From NCBI RefSeq assembly GCF_013093415.1, contig NZ_JABFBC010000001.1:620001-684000 (forward strand): a DNA stretch of 64,000 nt. Reading direction: 5' to 3'. This stretch comes from Halovulum dunhuangense. Lineage in GTDB: Bacteria; Pseudomonadota; Alphaproteobacteria; Rhodobacterales; Rhodobacteraceae. Positions 45,183 through 53,596 of this stretch are shown here, one piece after another; position 1 is the stretch's first letter, and every line of letters begins with the position of its first letter. The notes below the pieces were generated by a model, which saw nothing but the letters and a program-made list of their open reading frames with translations, was not told where the DNA came from and made no database searches. The position numbers were made by a program, and so were the translations under genes.

Positions 45183-45578
45183 ATGTTTGCCGTTGAAGTC
45201 CGCGACCACATCATGATCGCCCACTCGCTGCCCTCGCCCGTGTTCGGGCCCGCACAGGGGATGCATGGGGCCACCTTCGTGGTGGACGCGGCGTTCTTCA
45301 CCGAGGATCTGGACGAGAATTCGCTGGTGGTGGACATCGGCCTGGCGACCGAGGCGCTGACCGCGGCACTTGGCCCGCTGCGCTACAGGAACCTTGACGA
45401 AGTCGAGGCGTTCAAGGGCCGCATCACCACCACCGAGTTCCTGTGCCACCACATCTGGACCGTGGTGCGCGACGCGGTGAAGGCGGGCAAGCTGAACGAT
45501 GGCGGCCGGGTCAGGCGGCTGCGCATCAGCCTGGAGGAAAGCCACGTCGCCCGCGGCTGGTACGAGGCGGATATCTGA
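45183..45578 (+). CDS. 6-pyruvoyl-tetrahydropterin-synthase-like protein with degenerate zinc site
   Basis: 131 residues from ATG 45183 (AAGGA seven bases upstream). The T-fold of PTPS/QueD is visible: FAVEVRDHIMIAHSL, MHGATFVVDAAFF, LVVDIGLATEAL, NLDEVEAFKGRITTTEFLCHHIW, and LRISLEESHVARGWYE. But the usual HGHxY is HGATF: zinc ligand His at position 30 is Ala, and the QueD catalytic Cys ahead of HGH is also missing. H14 and H28 remain. It may use a different substrate or be a binding protein. It is the first gene of a unit with a methyltransferase and a RibD-type reductase. Confidence 0.82.
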   Translation: MFAVEVRDHIMIAHSLPSPVFGPAQGMHGATFVVDAAFFTEDLDENSLVVDIGLATEALTAALGPLRYRNLDEVEAFKGRITTTEFLCHHIWTVVRDAVKAGKLNDGGRVRRLRISLEESHVARGWYEADI

Positions 45579-46340
45579 ATGGGGTTTTCCCCTGACTGGC
45601 TTTCCCTGCGCGAACCGGCGGACCACGCTGCCCGCGACGCCGCCCTGCTGAACGCGGCGGCCGGGGCGGCGGGGCGCGCGCCGGTGGTTCTCGATCTGGG
45701 TTGCGGGACAGGCTCGACGATCCGCGCCTTCGGCACGCGGCTGCCCGAAACCACGCGCTGGCGGCTGGTCGACCTGGACCCGACGCTTCTGGAACATGCC
45801 GCGCGGCAGGCTCCGCAGGCGCAGACCTTCAGGTTGAACCTGTCGGACCTGGATGCGCTGCCGCTGGAGGGGGTGACGCTTGTCACCGCCTCGGCGCTGC
45901 TGGACCTGATGCCGCGCGACTGGGTGGCGCGGCTGGCCGACAGGCTGGCGGGGGCGGGCTGCGCCTTTTACGCGGCGCTGAACTATGATGGGATGATGCG
46001 CTGGACCCCCGCGCATCCCGACGATGCGGGCATCACCGACGCCTTCAACCGCCACCAGCGCGGCGACAAGGGGATCGGCCCGGCGCTGGGCCCCGATGCC
46101 GGTCCGGTCGCAGCCGAGCTGTTCCGCGCCCGGGGGTTCGAGGTGCGGCTGGCCGACAGCCCATGGGTGCTGGGGCCGTCCGAGGCGCGGCTGCATGCGG
46201 AACTGGCGCAGGGGATCGCACGGGCCGCCGAAGAGACGGGGCTTGCCGCCGACGCATGGGCCGCGGCCCGGGCCACCCCCGACTGGGCGGGGAGTGCCGT
46301 GATCGGCCACTGCGACCTGCTGGCGATTCCCGGCGCATGA
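45579..46340 (+). CDS. Class I SAM-dependent methyltransferase
   Basis: 253 residues. ATG follows the previous stop directly. Motif I VVLDLGCGTGSTIRAF, acidic motif II RLVDLDPTLLEHA and LVTASALLDLMPRDWV define a Rossmann methyltransferase. The substrate cannot be read from sequence, but its position between PTPS-like and RibD-like genes suggests methylation of a pterin/pyrimidine-type intermediate. The C-terminal half has no recognisable additional domain. Confidence 0.82.
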   Translation: MGFSPDWLSLREPADHAARDAALLNAAAGAAGRAPVVLDLGCGTGSTIRAFGTRLPETTRWRLVDLDPTLLEHAARQAPQAQTFRLNLSDLDALPLEGVTLVTASALLDLMPRDWVARLADRLAGAGCAFYAALNYDGMMRWTPAHPDDAGITDAFNRHQRGDKGIGPALGPDAGPVAAELFRARGFEVRLADSPWVLGPSEARLHAELAQGIARAAEETGLAADAWAAARATPDWAGSAVIGHCDLLAIPGA

Positions 46341-46426
46341 CGCTCGCGGCTTCGTGACAGGGTGATGACAAGCGACCCGGCTGCGCTAACTCTCCTCTCG
46401 AAAGGCGTTCCCGGAAGGAGACCCTG

Positions 46427-47287
46427 ATGCTGGCGATCGACGCGACCCCGCGCCTGTGGGCACATCTGCTGGACCTGCGCGCCGGCCAGGCCGTGGCGGA
46501 CAGACCGGAATGGACCGCCGCCGAACGCGCCGCGCTTGAACTTTACGCCCCCATCGCCCGCCGCGATACCGCCCCGCTGGTGCTGGGCCAGATCGGGCAG
46601 TCGCTGGACGGGCGCGTGGCGACCGTGACCGGCGATGCGCGGGACGTGTCCGGGCCCGACGGGCTGGTGCACCTGCACCGTATCCGGGCGCTGGTGGATG
46701 CCGTGGTCATCGGCATCGGCACCGCGCTGCACGACACGCCGCAACTGACCGTGCGGCTGGTCCCCGGCGACAGCCCGGCGCGCGTGGTGATCGACCCGTC
46801 GGGGCGGCTGCCGGACGATGCGCCGATGCTGGCCCCGAACGGCGCGCGGCGCATCGTCGTGCAGGCCGTCGACCGCCCGCGCCCCGCAGGCGTCGAGGTG
46901 GTCCGGCTTGCCCGGACCGGCGAGCGCCTGCAGCCTGCGGCGATCCTTTCGGCGCTGCGCGAGCGGGGGCTGCACAGCATCCTGGTCGAGGGCGGCAGCA
47001 CCACGCTTGCGCATTTCCTGGAGGCGGGCTGCCTCGACCGGCTGCATGTCGCGGTGGCGCCGCTCATCATCGGGGCGGGGCCCGCGGGGCTGACCACCAG
47101 CCCGGTGGAGCGTCTGTCGCGCGCGTGCCGCCCGGTGACGCGGGTTTACGGGTTGGGCAGCGACGTGCTTTTCGATTGCCAGATGCCCGAGGCCGAGACG
47201 CAAGGCGCCCGGCCCCGGGGGGGCGCGCGGGCAGGCCTAGACGCCGCCGTCGCGAGCCATGGTCCAGCGATGCAGCCAGACAGGTGA
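46427..47287 (+). CDS. RibD C-terminal-type reductase (dihydrofolate-reductase-like)
   Basis: 286 residues from ATG 46427 (CGGAAGGAG upstream). An N-terminal ~45-residue helix is followed by the RibD/HTP-reductase fold: VLGQIGQSLDGRVAT, HLHRIRALVDAVVIGIGTALHDTPQLTVR, RVVIDPSGRLP and HSILVEGGSTTLAHFLEAG. No deaminase domain, so it is the stand-alone reductase type, which reduces ribosylamino-pyrimidines or related compounds with NADPH. Its C-terminal end overlaps the convergent opgG gene by 51 bases, and the last ~20 residues look low-complexity. Confidence 0.85.
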   Translation: MLAIDATPRLWAHLLDLRAGQAVADRPEWTAAERAALELYAPIARRDTAPLVLGQIGQSLDGRVATVTGDARDVSGPDGLVHLHRIRALVDAVVIGIGTALHDTPQLTVRLVPGDSPARVVIDPSGRLPDDAPMLAPNGARRIVVQAVDRPRPAGVEVVRLARTGERLQPAAILSALRERGLHSILVEGGSTTLAHFLEAGCLDRLHVAVAPLIIGAGPAGLTTSPVERLSRACRPVTRVYGLGSDVLFDCQMPEAETQGARPRGGARAGLDAAVASHGPAMQPDR

Positions 47288-48787
47288 GGCAGGCGCGCCA
47301 TCCGCGCCGCCGATCACCAAGCGCAGTTCGGCCACCGTCTGCCCCTCTGCCGGCGTGAACAGGAAGCTTGCGCGGTAAAGCCCCGGCTCGCCCGGCGCAT
47401 AGAAGCTCTGACCGGTGATCTGGCCCTCGCCCGACAGGCTTTCGATTTTGAGCGACATGGCCGCGGGATCGGGCTGCACGCCGTCGGCGCGGTAATCCAC
47501 CACGAACAGCCGCGCGCCGGGGGTCAGCGGATCGCGTCCGCTGCGGCTGGCCGCCACGGCCAGCGGGAAGCCGTGGCCGGGCTCGGCCGCACCGCTCCAG
47601 ACCAGGCGATAGGCGAAGCGGTATTCGCCGCCCGCCATCAGAGGCTCGGCAGGCCGCCAGAAGGCGACGATGTTATCGTGGTACTCGTCCGCCGTCGGGA
47701 TCTCGACCAGCGTCACGGCGCCCGGCCCCCAGTCGCCCACCGGTTCCACCCAGGCCGAGGGGCGGCGGTGATAGGCGGCCTCGGGGTCAACGTAATCCTC
47801 GTAGTCGCGCAGGGTCTGCAACAACCCGAAGCGCCGCGGCCCGGTGTCCGAGAAGGCCGAGATCTGGAGTTGCGCCGGGTTGGAGAGCGGCCGCACGACC
47901 GTCTCGCCGGCGCCGTTCTCGATCCAGAGCACGTCGCTGTCATGCACCGCCGGGCGGAAATCATCCGCGACCGAGCGGCGCAGCGGCCCGAAGAAATACA
48001 TCGAGGTCAGCGGCGCTATGCCCGCCTCGGCGATGTTGCGGCGCGGGAAGAGCGTCAGCTCGCAATCCATCACCGTGGGCGCGCCCGGGCGGATCGCGAA
48101 GATCAGCGCGCCCGTGGCCGACGGGCTTTCGATCAGCGCGCCGATGCGCACGGCGCCCTGTTCGGTCGGGTCCACCTCCAGCCGGGTGAAGACCGGGAAT
48201 TCCTCGGGCGTGGATCCGCCGGTGCCGAGCGCAAGGCCGCGGGCCGACAGGCCATAGACCGTATCCGCGGGCAGGGCGCGGAAATAGCTTGCGCCCTGCA
48301 TCACGAGGAACTCGTCCCAGATGTCCGGCCGGTTGAGCGGGCCGCGCAGGCGGATGCCCGAAAAACCCATCTCCTCCATGCCGGGTGCCGGCTGCGGCGG
48401 TTCCGGGAAGTAGCGCGGCTCGAAGGTGAAGAGCGAGGGGTCGAAGTCGAGCGGCGTGTCCTGTCCGGGAACGACCACCTCGACGCGGTCGCGGAAGTAG
48501 AAGCCGGGCGGCAGCAGGTCCATGCGGACGCCGCCGCCAATCTCCAGCTCGCCCGCGCCGCCGGGGCGGGGGCGGATGCCGCGGAAACTGTCATAGGTCA
48601 GGCTGTCGAAGGGCGGCACCAGCGCGATCGTGGTGTCGCGATGCGGCGCTTGCGACAGGCGGCGCGCACGCTCGATCAGCGCCTCGGGCGAGACGTTGGC
48701 CATTGCCCGCAGCCTCGGCATGGCCGCGGCGACGGCGGCGATCCCGCCAAGCAGGACCGCACGGCGCGAGGGTCTGAGGATGGTCAT
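47237..48787 (-). CDS. opgG: Glucan biosynthesis protein OpgG/OpgD (MdoG family)
   Basis: 516 residues. Signal RPSRRAVLLGGIAAVAAAMPRLRA contains an RR and may be Tat-type, as in OpgD. The MdoG domain follows: LTYDSFRGIRPRP, FYFRDRVEVVVPG, LNRPDIWDEFLVMQGASYFRAL, SMYFFGPLRR..ADDFRPAVHDSDVLWIENG and VEIPTADEYHDNIVAFWRP. It shapes osmoregulated periplasmic glucans. The start ATG 48787 overlaps the opgH stop by four bases and has GGAGGG upstream. The long frame to 49888 is only a shadow of opgH. Confidence 0.93.
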   Translation of the reverse strand: MTILRPSRRAVLLGGIAAVAAAMPRLRAMANVSPEALIERARRLSQAPHRDTTIALVPPFDSLTYDSFRGIRPRPGGAGELEIGGGVRMDLLPPGFYFRDRVEVVVPGQDTPLDFDPSLFTFEPRYFPEPPQPAPGMEEMGFSGIRLRGPLNRPDIWDEFLVMQGASYFRALPADTVYGLSARGLALGTGGSTPEEFPVFTRLEVDPTEQGAVRIGALIESPSATGALIFAIRPGAPTVMDCELTLFPRRNIAEAGIAPLTSMYFFGPLRRSVADDFRPAVHDSDVLWIENGAGETVVRPLSNPAQLQISAFSDTGPRRFGLLQTLRDYEDYVDPEAAYHRRPSAWVEPVGDWGPGAVTLVEIPTADEYHDNIVAFWRPAEPLMAGGEYRFAYRLVWSGAAEPGHGFPLAVAASRSGRDPLTPGARLFVVDYRADGVQPDPAAMSLKIESLSGEGQITGQSFYAPGEPGLYRASFLFTPAEGQTVAELRLVIGGADGAPASPVWLHRWTMARDGGV

Positions 48788-50496
48788 GCCCGGCCCTCCG
48801 CAGCCACGAGATGGGCAATCCGCGCCCGCGGCGCAGGCCGCTTCGGCGCATCCATGAAGCGCAGGATCAGGGGGGCCGCCACCAGCGGCAGCGCGACCGG
48901 CGCCAGCAGCAGGGCCGCCGCCTCCGGCGCATCCGAGAACCAGGCGGCCAGGGCGATCAGGGCAAGGCCGGACAGGCTTTCCCAGCCACCGCGCGGCAGG
49001 CTTATCAAGGGGCGGCGCTGCGGGCCCTTCCAGCCGCAGTCGCGGCCCAGCAGCACCTCGGCCACGGCGCGGCTCTGGTTCAGCATCACGATGGGGGCGA
49101 TCAGGCTCGACAGGGCCAGTTCGGTCAGGCCGGCGCGCACGACCAGCCAGCGGGCACGGCCGCGCCGCCGCGTGACCCACTCGCCGATGCCGGCCAGCTT
49201 CGGCACCATCAGAAGGGCCAGCGCCCCGGCCAGCGGCCAGCCGGCATTGCCCCCAAGTTCCACGCCGCCCAGCGCCAGGATCAGCACCATCGCCAGCCAG
49301 ATCGGCGCCGACAGGTAGGACTGGATCCCGCCCATCAGGTGCAGGCGGCTGATCGGGTGCAGGCCGCGCGCGCCCAGCAGGCGTACATGCTGCAGGTTGC
49401 CCTGGCACCAGCGGCGGTCGCGGCGGTGGAACTCGCCCAGCGTCTCGGGCGCTTCCTCGGCACTGCCGAGGGTCGAGGGCTCCACCTCCACCCCCCAGCC
49501 TGACCGGCGCAGCCAGGCGGCTTCGATGAAGTCGTGGCTGAGGATCGGGCCGCCGAAGGGCGCCGGGCCCGACAGCGGCGCAAGCCCAGCCGATGCCGCG
49601 AAGGCGCGCACGCGGATCAGCGCGTTGTGGCCCCAGAAGTTCCCCTCGGTGCCGGTCCAGCCGGCAAGGCCGCGGGTGAAGCCCGGGCCGCACAGGCGCG
49701 AGGACAGGCGCTGCAGCGCGGCGAAACGGCTTTCGCCCGAGACGAGCCGCATGCCGGTCTGGATCAGGCCCAGATGCGGGTTCTGCTCCATCCGCCACTG
49801 AAGGGCGCGGATGCGGTCGGCGGTCATCTGGCTGTCGGCGTCCATGACCAGCATCGTCTCGTAGACCGAGCCCTGCCGTGTCACCCAATCCGCGACGTTG
49901 CCGGGCTTGCGGCCGACATTCTCGGTCCGGCGGCGGTAGTGGATGCCGTGCTGGGCGGCGAGGGGGGCGAGGATCTGCTCCTCTGCCGCGGCGGCCTCGG
50001 GGGTGCGGGTGTCGGACAGGATCCAGATGTCCGTGCTGCCGCCAAGGCCCGACCGGTCAAGGTCGCGCCGCAGCGCCGAAACGCGGCGGGCGATTGCCAG
50101 CGGCGCCTCTCCGCAGACGAGCCACAGCACGGCGATGCGGCCCGCAGGTTGGAACGAGGCGGGGACGGGGGCGGCGCGGCGCCGCTGGCCAAGGCCCAGC
50201 AGCGCCATGGCGGCACCGGCGGCGATGTAGGCGGCGTTCAGGCCGAACAGGGCGACGAGCAGCGCCACCACCGGCGCGGGCCCATCGATCGCGGCCAGGA
50301 ACGCGGCGGTCAGGGGCAGGGCAAAGGCCGCGGTCAGGGCGGCAAGCCGCAGCCGGGCGCGACGGACCGGGCGGTCCGCTTCGGGCACGCCGGGTCCGGT
50401 CAGGACCCGCTCACCGGGGCTGCGCGGCGGCATCTCCAGAGCCGCGGGCACAGGCCAGCCGGTTCTTTCGATTTCTGTCACTTCGGACAGGGTCAT
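48784..50496 (-). CDS. opgH: Glucan glucosyltransferase OpgH (MdoH family)
   Basis: About 570 residues from ATG 50496; a TTG nine bases upstream (50505) is closer to GGAG and could be used instead. GT2 motifs are present: RRRTENVGRKPGNVADWV, MLVMDADSQMTADRI, GNFWGHNALIRV, ILSHDFIEAAWLRRSGWGV and RRDRRWCQGNLQH. About six membrane helices flank them. It polymerises UDP-glucose into periplasmic glucan in the inner membrane. It is much shorter than E. coli OpgH (847 residues), as in other alphaproteobacteria. Confidence 0.93.
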   Translation of the reverse strand: MTLSEVTEIERTGWPVPAALEMPPRSPGERVLTGPGVPEADRPVRRARLRLAALTAAFALPLTAAFLAAIDGPAPVVALLVALFGLNAAYIAAGAAMALLGLGQRRRAAPVPASFQPAGRIAVLWLVCGEAPLAIARRVSALRRDLDRSGLGGSTDIWILSDTRTPEAAAAEEQILAPLAAQHGIHYRRRTENVGRKPGNVADWVTRQGSVYETMLVMDADSQMTADRIRALQWRMEQNPHLGLIQTGMRLVSGESRFAALQRLSSRLCGPGFTRGLAGWTGTEGNFWGHNALIRVRAFAASAGLAPLSGPAPFGGPILSHDFIEAAWLRRSGWGVEVEPSTLGSAEEAPETLGEFHRRDRRWCQGNLQHVRLLGARGLHPISRLHLMGGIQSYLSAPIWLAMVLILALGGVELGGNAGWPLAGALALLMVPKLAGIGEWVTRRRGRARWLVVRAGLTELALSSLIAPIVMLNQSRAVAEVLLGRDCGWKGPQRRPLISLPRGGWESLSGLALIALAAWFSDAPEAAALLLAPVALPLVAAPLILRFMDAPKRPAPRARIAHLVAAEGRA

Positions 50497-50589
50497 TGCG
50501 CGCAAGATGGGTCTCCCTCGGTTGAGTGCGGCGCTTGCAAATAGTGAGTGCCGTGAAACCCACAAGCCCCCCCGCGCCGACTGCGCGGG

Positions 50590-51132
50590 TTACCGCGCAA
50601 ATGGCGGCCAAATGCGCGAAAACACGCCATCCTTGCGCAAGATTGCGTGATGAAGTGCCGCTCCGACATGGATGGCGACCAGTCCGATGACCACCAGCCG
50701 GGCCGTCGCATGCGCCGCCTTTGCCGTCTCGGCGAGTGAGTCGGACCGGGGAACGAGCGGGGGGATCCCCAGCGCGTCCAGTGCCTCGATCGGGAAGCCC
50801 CCGGCGCGGACGCGGACATAGCCGCTGAACGCCATGAACAGCACCGCCGCGTAAAGCGCCCAGTGCGTCAGCCCGGCGATGCGCGCCTGCAGTGGCGGCA
50901 CGCTTTCGGGCAGGGGCGGGGCAGGGTGCGTCAGACGCCAGCCCAGGCGCGCCAGCATCAGCAGAAGGATCAGCACGCCCACGTTCTTGTGAAAGATGAA
51001 CAGCGCATCCTGGGTCGGACGCGCAAGCCCCTCGGTCAGCATGTATCCGCCAACCGGCAGCGTCGCGATCACCAGGACCGCAACCGCCCAATGCAACACG
51101 CGGGCCGTTCTCGTATATTTCTGCACGACCAT
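50590..51132 (-). CDS. Cytochrome b561-family membrane protein
   Basis: 180 residues, four membrane helices. Haem-ligand His residues are visible in helices 1 (TARVLHWAVAVLVIATLPVGGYM), 2 (FIFHKNVGVLILLLMLARLGWR), 3 (LTHWALYAAVLFMAFSGYV) and 4 (ATARLVVIGLVAIHVGAALHHAI). Such b-type cytochromes transfer electrons from the quinone pool, for example in superoxide oxidation (CybB). It lies 93 bases upstream of opgH on the same strand. Confidence 0.92.
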   Translation of the reverse strand: MVVQKYTRTARVLHWAVAVLVIATLPVGGYMLTEGLARPTQDALFIFHKNVGVLILLLMLARLGWRLTHPAPPLPESVPPLQARIAGLTHWALYAAVLFMAFSGYVRVRAGGFPIEALDALGIPPLVPRSDSLAETAKAAHATARLVVIGLVAIHVGAALHHAILRKDGVFSRIWPPFAR

Positions 51133-51248
51133 GGCGCACCTCCTACCCTATCGGAAATTAGGTCCCGGCGCGCCTGTGTCCATGCTGCCCATGGCTTGAA
51201 GCGCGCCGGCCGGCGCTAGATTGACCGCATGAAGGATCGGGAACTGCA

Positions 51249-51986
51249 ATGAGCGACGCGCAGCTGGAAAAATCATTCGCGAGCCCGGCGCCCACCCCGC
51301 TGGTGCAGGGCGGCGCCGTGGTCCTGGCCTCGGTGGTGCTTGCGGGCGGTGTCGCGTCGCTGCTGGGCGGCGCCATCTGGGTCGCCGCGGCCGTCGCGGC
51401 CGTCGGGGGGGCAATCGCGCTGGCAGGGCTTGCCCGGCATTATCCGCACCGGCGGCTTGGTCTTTGCAATGTCGTGACGCTTGCGCGCGGCGGGCTGGTC
51501 GCGGGGCTTGCCGGGCTGCTGGCGGCGCCGCAGGTGCTTGAGGGGTTCGTGGCGTGGGCGGCGCTTGGCGTGGCGCTGCTGGCCCTTGCCATGGACGGGC
51601 TCGATGGCTGGGCCGCCCGGCGGGCTGGCCTGTCCTCTGATTTCGGGGCGCGGCTCGACATGGAGGTGGATGTGGCGCTGGGCCTGATCCTGGCGCTTCT
51701 TGCCTGGCTGTCGGGCAAGGCGGGGTTCTGGGTTCTGGGTCTGGGGCTGATGCGCCATGTCTTCGTGGCGGCCGGCTGGGTCTTGCCTGCGCTTCAGGGG
51801 GCGCTGTTCCCGTCGTTCCGGCGCAAGCTGGTGTGCGTGATCCAGATCGCCGCGCTGATCGCGCTGATGGCGCCGGTGGTGCAGCCGCCCCTGGCCGGCT
51901 GGATCGCGGGAGTGGCGCTGGCCATCCTGGGCGCCTCGTTCCTGCGTGACGCGGTCTGGCTTCTGGCACGGGGCCGCCGGGCATGA
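51249..51986 (+). CDS. CDP-alcohol phosphatidyltransferase family protein
   Basis: 245 residues, about six membrane helices. The CDP-OH-P motif D-G-x2-A-R-x8-G-x3-D-x3-D is exact at residues 119-141 (DGWAARRAGLSSDFGARLDMEVD). It moves a phosphatidyl or other CDP-activated group onto an alcohol, making a phospholipid or polar head group; the acceptor is unknown. First of three genes that overlap by four bases each (51983-51986, 53593-53596), so tightly co-transcribed. Confidence 0.9.
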   Translation: MSDAQLEKSFASPAPTPLVQGGAVVLASVVLAGGVASLLGGAIWVAAAVAAVGGAIALAGLARHYPHRRLGLCNVVTLARGGLVAGLAGLLAAPQVLEGFVAWAALGVALLALAMDGLDGWAARRAGLSSDFGARLDMEVDVALGLILALLAWLSGKAGFWVLGLGLMRHVFVAAGWVLPALQGALFPSFRRKLVCVIQIAALIALMAPVVQPPLAGWIAGVALAILGASFLRDAVWLLARGRRA

Positions 51987-53596
51987 GCCGGATCGCGGCA
52001 CTCGCTGCGGCGGCGCTTCTGCTGCACCTGGTGCTGATCCAGCCCAACCATCCCGATGCGATGGCCTGGAATGCGCTGTTCCTGTTCCCGCTGGAACTGC
52101 CGGTGATGCTGCTGGCGCTGATCGCGCTGCCCGCGGGGGCGCGGCTGACGCAGGGGCTGCGGCTGCTGCTGGTCGCCGTACTCATGGTGATCGCGCTGGC
52201 GAAGCTGGCCGACTACGGCACCTTCATCGCCTTCAACCGGGGTTTCAACGCGGTGGTGGACTACAACCTGATCCACGCAGCCTGGGTGCTGGGCAGTGGC
52301 AGCATCGGGACGCCGTTGGCCGCGCTGGCCGTGGCCGGTGCGCTGCTGGCGCTGGCGCTGGTGGCCTGGGCGCTCTGGTGGGCAACCGGACGCTGGGCGC
52401 GGTTGCGCCCTCCGCCTGCGCTGGCGCTGGTAGCGGGCCTTGCGCTGGTGCCTGCCACCGGGCTTGCGGTGGGCGAGATCGGGCAGGCCATGCGGGCGTG
52501 GTCGATGCCGTTCCAGGCCCCCGGTGCCGCCTTTACCGCGCGCGTCGGGATCGAGCGGGTCGCGCTGTGGCGCGAGACGCTGTCCGATCTGCGGGACTTC
52601 CGTCGCGCCGCGACCGAGGATCCCTATGTCGGGCGCCAGGGGCTGCTGTCGGCGCTGGACGGGCGCGACGTGCAGCTGATCTATGTCGAGAGCTACGGCC
52701 GCTCCAGCTTCGAGAACCCGCTCTACCGCCCGACCCACGCGGGCACGCTGCGCGCGGCCGAGCCGCAACTTGCGGCGGCGGGGCTTGGGATGCGCTCGGG
52801 CTGGCTGACCGCGCCGATGGTGGGCGGGCAGAGCTGGCTTGCCCATGGCAGCGTCGCCTCGGGGCTCTGGACCGACAACCAGGGCCGCTACCGCGCGATG
52901 ATCGCAAGCCCGCGCCGGACGCTGTTTCATTTCGCGGCGCAGGCCGGCTACCGCACGGCGGCCGTGATGCCCGCGATCACCATGGCCTGGCCCGAGGCCG
53001 GGTTCTTCGGCTTCGACGCGATCCATGCGGCGGCGGACCTGGGCTACCGGGGCTTGCCCTTCAACTGGGTGACGATGCCCGACCAGTTCACCCTGTCGGC
53101 ATTCGACCGGCTGGAGCGGGAGGTGGCGGACCGTCCGCCGCTGTTCGCGCAGATCGCGCTGATCTCGTCCCACGCGCCCTGGGTGCCGGTCCCCGACCTG
53201 GTCCCCTGGGATGCGGTGGGCGATGGCACCGTGTTCAACGCGATGGCGCAGGCGGGCGACCCGCCCGACGTGGTCTGGCGCGACCATGACCGGGTGCGCG
53301 AACAGTACCGGCTGGCGATCGACTACACGCTTCGGACGGTGACGGACTATGCCGCACGCGTGGCCAACGACGCGCCGCTGATGATCGTGCTGGGCGATCA
53401 CCAGGCCGCGCGCTTCGTCTCGGGGACGCAGGATTTCGACGTGCCGATCCATGTGATCGGGCCGCCCGAACTGGTCGAGCGTTTCGCCGCCTGGGGCTTT
53501 GCCGAGGGGCTGATCCCCGACCCGTCAACGCCCGCGCTGCGGATGGACGCGTTCCGCGACCGTTTCCTCGAGACCTTTACCGACGGCGAGTCATGA
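51983..53596 (+). CDS. Membrane alkaline-phosphatase/sulfatase-superfamily enzyme
   Basis: 537 residues. Four to five N-terminal membrane helices (~1-170), then an extracytoplasmic sulfatase-like domain: VQLIYVESYGRSSFENPLYRP, GGQSWLAHGSVASGL (candidate nucleophile Ser), ALISSHAPWVPV and LIVLGDHQAARFVSG, the last with metal-binding Asp-His. The layout matches LtaS/OpgB/EptA-type enzymes that transfer phosphoglycerol or phosphoethanolamine onto glycans or lipids. With opgHG 1.5 kb away, OPG decoration (OpgB-like) is one option; action on the product of the CDP-alcohol transferase is another. Confidence 0.82.
   Translation: MSRIAALAAAALLLHLVLIQPNHPDAMAWNALFLFPLELPVMLLALIALPAGARLTQGLRLLLVAVLMVIALAKLADYGTFIAFNRGFNAVVDYNLIHAAWVLGSGSIGTPLAALAVAGALLALALVAWALWWATGRWARLRPPPALALVAGLALVPATGLAVGEIGQAMRAWSMPFQAPGAAFTARVGIERVALWRETLSDLRDFRRAATEDPYVGRQGLLSALDGRDVQLIYVESYGRSSFENPLYRPTHAGTLRAAEPQLAAAGLGMRSGWLTAPMVGGQSWLAHGSVASGLWTDNQGRYRAMIASPRRTLFHFAAQAGYRTAAVMPAITMAWPEAGFFGFDAIHAAADLGYRGLPFNWVTMPDQFTLSAFDRLEREVADRPPLFAQIALISSHAPWVPVPDLVPWDAVGDGTVFNAMAQAGDPPDVVWRDHDRVREQYRLAIDYTLRTVTDYAARVANDAPLMIVLGDHQAARFVSGTQDFDVPIHVIGPPELVERFAAWGFAEGLIPDPSTPALRMDAFRDRFLETFTDGES

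Noticed and set aside
47237-49888. 883-residue OpgG-like protein
   Set aside because: The extension beyond 48787 overlaps opgH in another frame and is shadow sequence. The ATG at 48787 has GGAGGG and overlaps the opgH stop by four bases.
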